Below are positions 61,552 to 64,000 of a stretch of 64,000 bases of DNA, piece by piece; the first letter of the stretch is position 1, and each line of letters opens with the position of its first letter. Made by a program: the position numbers and the translations under genes. The notes below the pieces were generated by a model. That model did no database searches. It saw only the letters and a program-made list of their open reading frames with translations, and had not been told where the DNA came from. The DNA is taken from positions 248,001-312,000 of the forward strand of contig NZ_AUGD01000001.1 in assembly GCF_000426845.1 (NCBI RefSeq), in the 5' to 3' direction. Origin of the DNA: Bradyrhizobium sp. in8p8. GTDB lineage: Bacteria; Pseudomonadota; Alphaproteobacteria; Rhizobiales; Xanthobacteraceae.

Positions 61552-63924
61552 ATGCTTGACTATAGCCAGCCGATCGATCGGGCCGCACCGGAGGCCACGC
61601 AGCGGAAGCCTCAGGCCGGCTTCAACGTGCTGGAGCTTGCCAATCTGCTGTGGCGGCGAAAGGTGGCGATCACAGCGGCCGCCCTGCTCGGAGCGACACT
61701 TGCAGTCACCATCGGCAAGAGCATAACGCCCCGCTACACTGCCACCGCCCAGCTCTATGTCGATCCGCGCGAGCTTCAGCTGGTCGATCGCGAGCTTACG
61801 CCTCGCGCCCAGGACGTCTCCGGCATGTCCATGGTGGTGGAGAGCCAGGCCCGCCTGATCACCTCCAACAGCGTGTTGCTCCAGGTGATCCAGCAGGCCG
61901 GCCTCGAGAAGGATCCGGAATTCGGCGGCGGCGAGGGCACGAGCCTGACGTCGTCGCTGCTCGGCCTGATCGGCCTGCACCCTCGCGCACCTTCCGCCGC
62001 GCAGAAGAAGGAGGTGCAGCTCGCCGCACTCGACGCGTTGAACAAGCACATCACGGTCCGCAAGACCGAGAAGAGCTTCATCGTCGATGTCGAGGTCTGG
62101 TCGACGGACCCCGCCAAAGCGGCGATGCTCGCCAACACGCTGACCAGCGCCTACCTCGCGGAATCCCGCAACTCGCAGGCTTCGGCCGCACGGCGCGCCA
62201 CCAACGATCTCTCCAGCCGCCTGAAGGAGCTGCGCGACCGGCTGCGCAACGCAGAGACTGCGCTCGCCACCTACAAGGCCCAGAACAATTTCGTCGGCAC
62301 CCAGGATGCGCTGATCAGCGATCAGCAGCTCTCCGCCAGCAACCAGCGGCTCTCCGCGGCCCGTGCGGCAACCATGGATGCGCAAGCACGGCTCGACCAG
62401 ATCGAGGCGAGCCGGCGCACGGCCGCCGATGCAGGTGCGATCCCCGAGGCGCTGCAATCGCCGACGATAGCGAATCTGCGCGCGCAATATGCCGATGCGC
62501 GCAAGAAATATGCGGAGCAGGCCAGCGAGCTCGGGCCGCGCCATCCGGCGCTGCGCCAGACCGAGAAGCAGGTCGAAGACCTCAAGCGCACCATCAACGA
62601 AGAGATCGACCGCTTCACCCAGGCCGCCAAGAACGATTTGACGCGCGCCCGCGATTTCGAAGCCTCGCTCAATCGGGCGCTGGAAGCGCAGAAGCGGCAG
62701 AGCGTCCAGCTCAGCCAGGCCGCCGTGCGCCTGCGCGAGCTCGAACGCGAGGTCGATGCCAGCCGCGACGTCTATCAATCCTTTCTCAAGCGCTCCCGCG
62801 AGACGGAGGAGCAGGAGAGCCTGAACACTTCGGCAGCCCGCGTCATCGGCGAGGCGACGGTGCCGCAGCGGCGCTCGTTCCCGCCGGCAATGAGCTTGTT
62901 CGCCATGATCGGCTTCATCTTCGGCGCGATCGCAGCGTCAGGCTGGTTCGTTGCAGCCGAGCTCCTGCTCGTCGGCGCCACCACACCGGCGCCCTCACCG
63001 GCCCGCCGCGAGCGCACGCCCGCCCCGCAGCCCCCGACGGCTGCAGAGCCTCCACGGACCGCCGAGCTCACCCAGCCGCAGCCGATTTCGCGCGCCCCGG
63101 AAGTTGCGCAGGCTCCGCCGGAACTTGCCGCGCCTCCGCTGCAGCCTTCGATGGTCGAGAGGCCCGTGATCGAAAAACCGCTGATCGCACGCTTCCAGGA
63201 GGCCGACGTCATCCACACGCTCGGCGCAATACTCGCAACGGGCCAGTCCGTCGATCTCACGCGCTTGGGTTGGCCGACGCTCCGTCCCGGCTTTGCCCTG
63301 ACCGCGCTGCTCAACGCCTGGCGGGACATGCGCGAAGCTGCGTCCCGGCGCGCCGGCGGCAAGGCGATGCCGGTGATCGCGCTCGTCAGTCCCGGCGAGA
63401 GCAGCGGGCGGAGCGTGATCGCACTGAATTTCGCCCTGGCAGCCGCTCGCGACGGTGCCCGCGTGCTGATGATCGATGCCGACCATCAGGCCCGATCCCT
63501 CTCGAACAAGGTGATCCGTTTGGGCAGGACCGAACCGAGCAAGCTCGGCTGGCTCTCGATCGGCAGCAAGGCCGCACGCGAGATCAAAACGGTCAACGGT
63601 GTCTCGGTGCTGCCGGCCGCGGAAGCCGACGCCGGAAAGGCGGCTGCGGCGATCCGCAAGGCGATCACGCAGGCTCGCTCTGCGGCCGGGTATGATCTCG
63701 TGATCCTCGACGGCCCGGCGATGCCGCTCTCGGCCGGCGGCCGCAAGCTCCTCGACGACACGGACTCGCTGGTGGCCGTGCTGCCGACCGATCTCGACAT
63801 CAACGACAGCCTCGAGGAGATCCTCGCCGCGCTCGGTCCCGCCGAGCGCAAGCTCGTTGGGGTCGTGCTCGACGAGCTCGCCCCTGAAATCCAAACGCGC
63901 CAGCGAGGCAAACAATATGCTTGA
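61552..63924 (+). CDS. GumC/Wzc-type polysaccharide chain-length and export protein with degenerate kinase domain
   Basis: 790 residues. The Wzz domain has two transmembrane helices (KVAITAAALLGATLAVTIG near residue 38; MSLFAMIGFIFGAIAASGWF near 450) around a long coiled coil and the YQSFLKRSRE segment. A Pro-rich linker follows, then a BY-kinase-like ATPase domain from ~610. Its Walker A is PGESSGRSV: Arg620 replaces the Lys of GKS/T. Walker A' is VLMIDADHQ and Walker B VILDGPAM. The C-terminal Tyr cluster is missing. It probably regulates chain length rather than phosphorylating itself. The stop overlaps the next start by 8 bases. Confidence 0.88.
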   Translation: MLDYSQPIDRAAPEATQRKPQAGFNVLELANLLWRRKVAITAAALLGATLAVTIGKSITPRYTATAQLYVDPRELQLVDRELTPRAQDVSGMSMVVESQARLITSNSVLLQVIQQAGLEKDPEFGGGEGTSLTSSLLGLIGLHPRAPSAAQKKEVQLAALDALNKHITVRKTEKSFIVDVEVWSTDPAKAAMLANTLTSAYLAESRNSQASAARRATNDLSSRLKELRDRLRNAETALATYKAQNNFVGTQDALISDQQLSASNQRLSAARAATMDAQARLDQIEASRRTAADAGAIPEALQSPTIANLRAQYADARKKYAEQASELGPRHPALRQTEKQVEDLKRTINEEIDRFTQAAKNDLTRARDFEASLNRALEAQKRQSVQLSQAAVRLRELEREVDASRDVYQSFLKRSRETEEQESLNTSAARVIGEATVPQRRSFPPAMSLFAMIGFIFGAIAASGWFVAAELLLVGATTPAPSPARRERTPAPQPPTAAEPPRTAELTQPQPISRAPEVAQAPPELAAPPLQPSMVERPVIEKPLIARFQEADVIHTLGAILATGQSVDLTRLGWPTLRPGFALTALLNAWRDMREAASRRAGGKAMPVIALVSPGESSGRSVIALNFALAAARDGARVLMIDADHQARSLSNKVIRLGRTEPSKLGWLSIGSKAAREIKTVNGVSVLPAAEADAGKAAAAIRKAITQARSAAGYDLVILDGPAMPLSAGGRKLLDDTDSLVAVLPTDLDINDSLEEILAALGPAERKLVGVVLDELAPEIQTRQRGKQYA

Positions 63925-64000
63925 GCGCCGCGTCAACCTCGACGGACGGGCAGCAACTGCCGACGTGCCGAGGATCACCCTCGGCGGGCTTCGCATGGCA
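63917..64000 (+). CDS. Start of a gene cut by the window end, possibly WecB/TagA/CpsF glycosyltransferase
   Basis: ATG 63917 overlaps the GumC-like stop by 8 bases, so it is co-translated. The visible 28 residues begin MLERRVNLDGRAATADVPRI and continue into TLGGLRMA. An LGG-(x)-RM/I motif after a short polar leader resembles the N-terminus of WecB/TagA/CpsF-type glycosyltransferases. The visible part is too short to be sure. The rest lies beyond the window. Confidence 0.5.
   Translation, partial: MLERRVNLDGRAATADVPRITLGGLRMA

Noticed and set aside
61650..63695. A 681-codon alternative plus-strand frame inside the GumC-like gene
   Set aside because: The overlapping frame 61552-63924 has Wzz and Walker-like motifs and a good ribosome site; the alternative is Arg/Pro-rich shadow.

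Overview
The window looks like a chromosomal segment of a Bradyrhizobium-type alphaproteobacterium (Rhizobiales). The grounds are high GC content with GC-rich third codon positions, a HisZ-HisG pair, glycolate oxidase genes in the order glcD-glcE-glcF, a CIRCE-linked groESL, rhizobial-type DUF proteins (DUF2093, DUF4170, DUF6101, DUF2076, DUF1488) and dispersed palindromes of the CGTCATTGC...GCAATGACG kind. The genus comes from remembered gene content and was not checked by alignment.

Layout. 0-4.4 kb: the end of a DUF459 (SGNH-like) gene, a CsbD-like protein, two divergent short-chain dehydrogenases, a dienelactone-hydrolase-like protein that has lost its nucleophile, and DUF2093. 4.6-10.2 kb (minus): a tightly overlapping envelope cluster pmbA/tldE - cysQ-like - DUF4170 - DUF374 acyltransferase - waaA - lpxK. 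10.4-15.6 kb: DUF6101 with a hairpin-rich leader, ubiA, rsmE and two regulators. 15.9-20 kb: hisZ-hisG, then a glycosyltransferase/deacetylase pair resembling lipid A amino-sugar systems. 20-23.5 kb: DUF2076, an L,D-transpeptidase, an orphan CheZ and a lipoprotein. 23.7-26 kb: CIRCE-groES-groEL, with a repeat element between the two genes. 26-33.7 kb: exported proteins, lactate permease, an SbmA/YddA-type ABC exporter, a TorF-like porin and a histone H1-like protein. 33.8-38.5 kb: glcF-glcE-glcD with a divergent cytochrome c. 38.6-42.6 kb: a hydrolase, small proteins, a TPR protein, rpmJ and an amidohydrolase.

42.7-48.9 kb is a sparser, accessory-looking stretch. It holds an orphan HWE kinase, a DUF2934 gene, a stop-interrupted small gene, a hydrolase, a transglutaminase gene whose N-terminus appears frameshifted, and DUF1488. 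48.9-54.1 kb has haloacid dehalogenase, YbaK, LysR, pirin and WrbA genes. 54.1-64 kb is a polysaccharide region: a CelD-type GNAT protein, an O-antigen-ligase-like polymerase, three glycosyltransferases, a methyltransferase, and a GumC/Wzc-type chain-length protein with a degenerate kinase domain, followed by a gene cut by the window edge.

No tRNA, rRNA, CRISPR array, insertion sequence or prophage was seen. I found no clear new defence or mobile system. The best leads are the degenerate Wzc-like protein in the polysaccharide locus, the Ser-to-Ala dienelactone-hydrolase homologue, the GT2/NaxD-like pair, the repeat between groES and groEL, and the hairpin leader of DUF6101.
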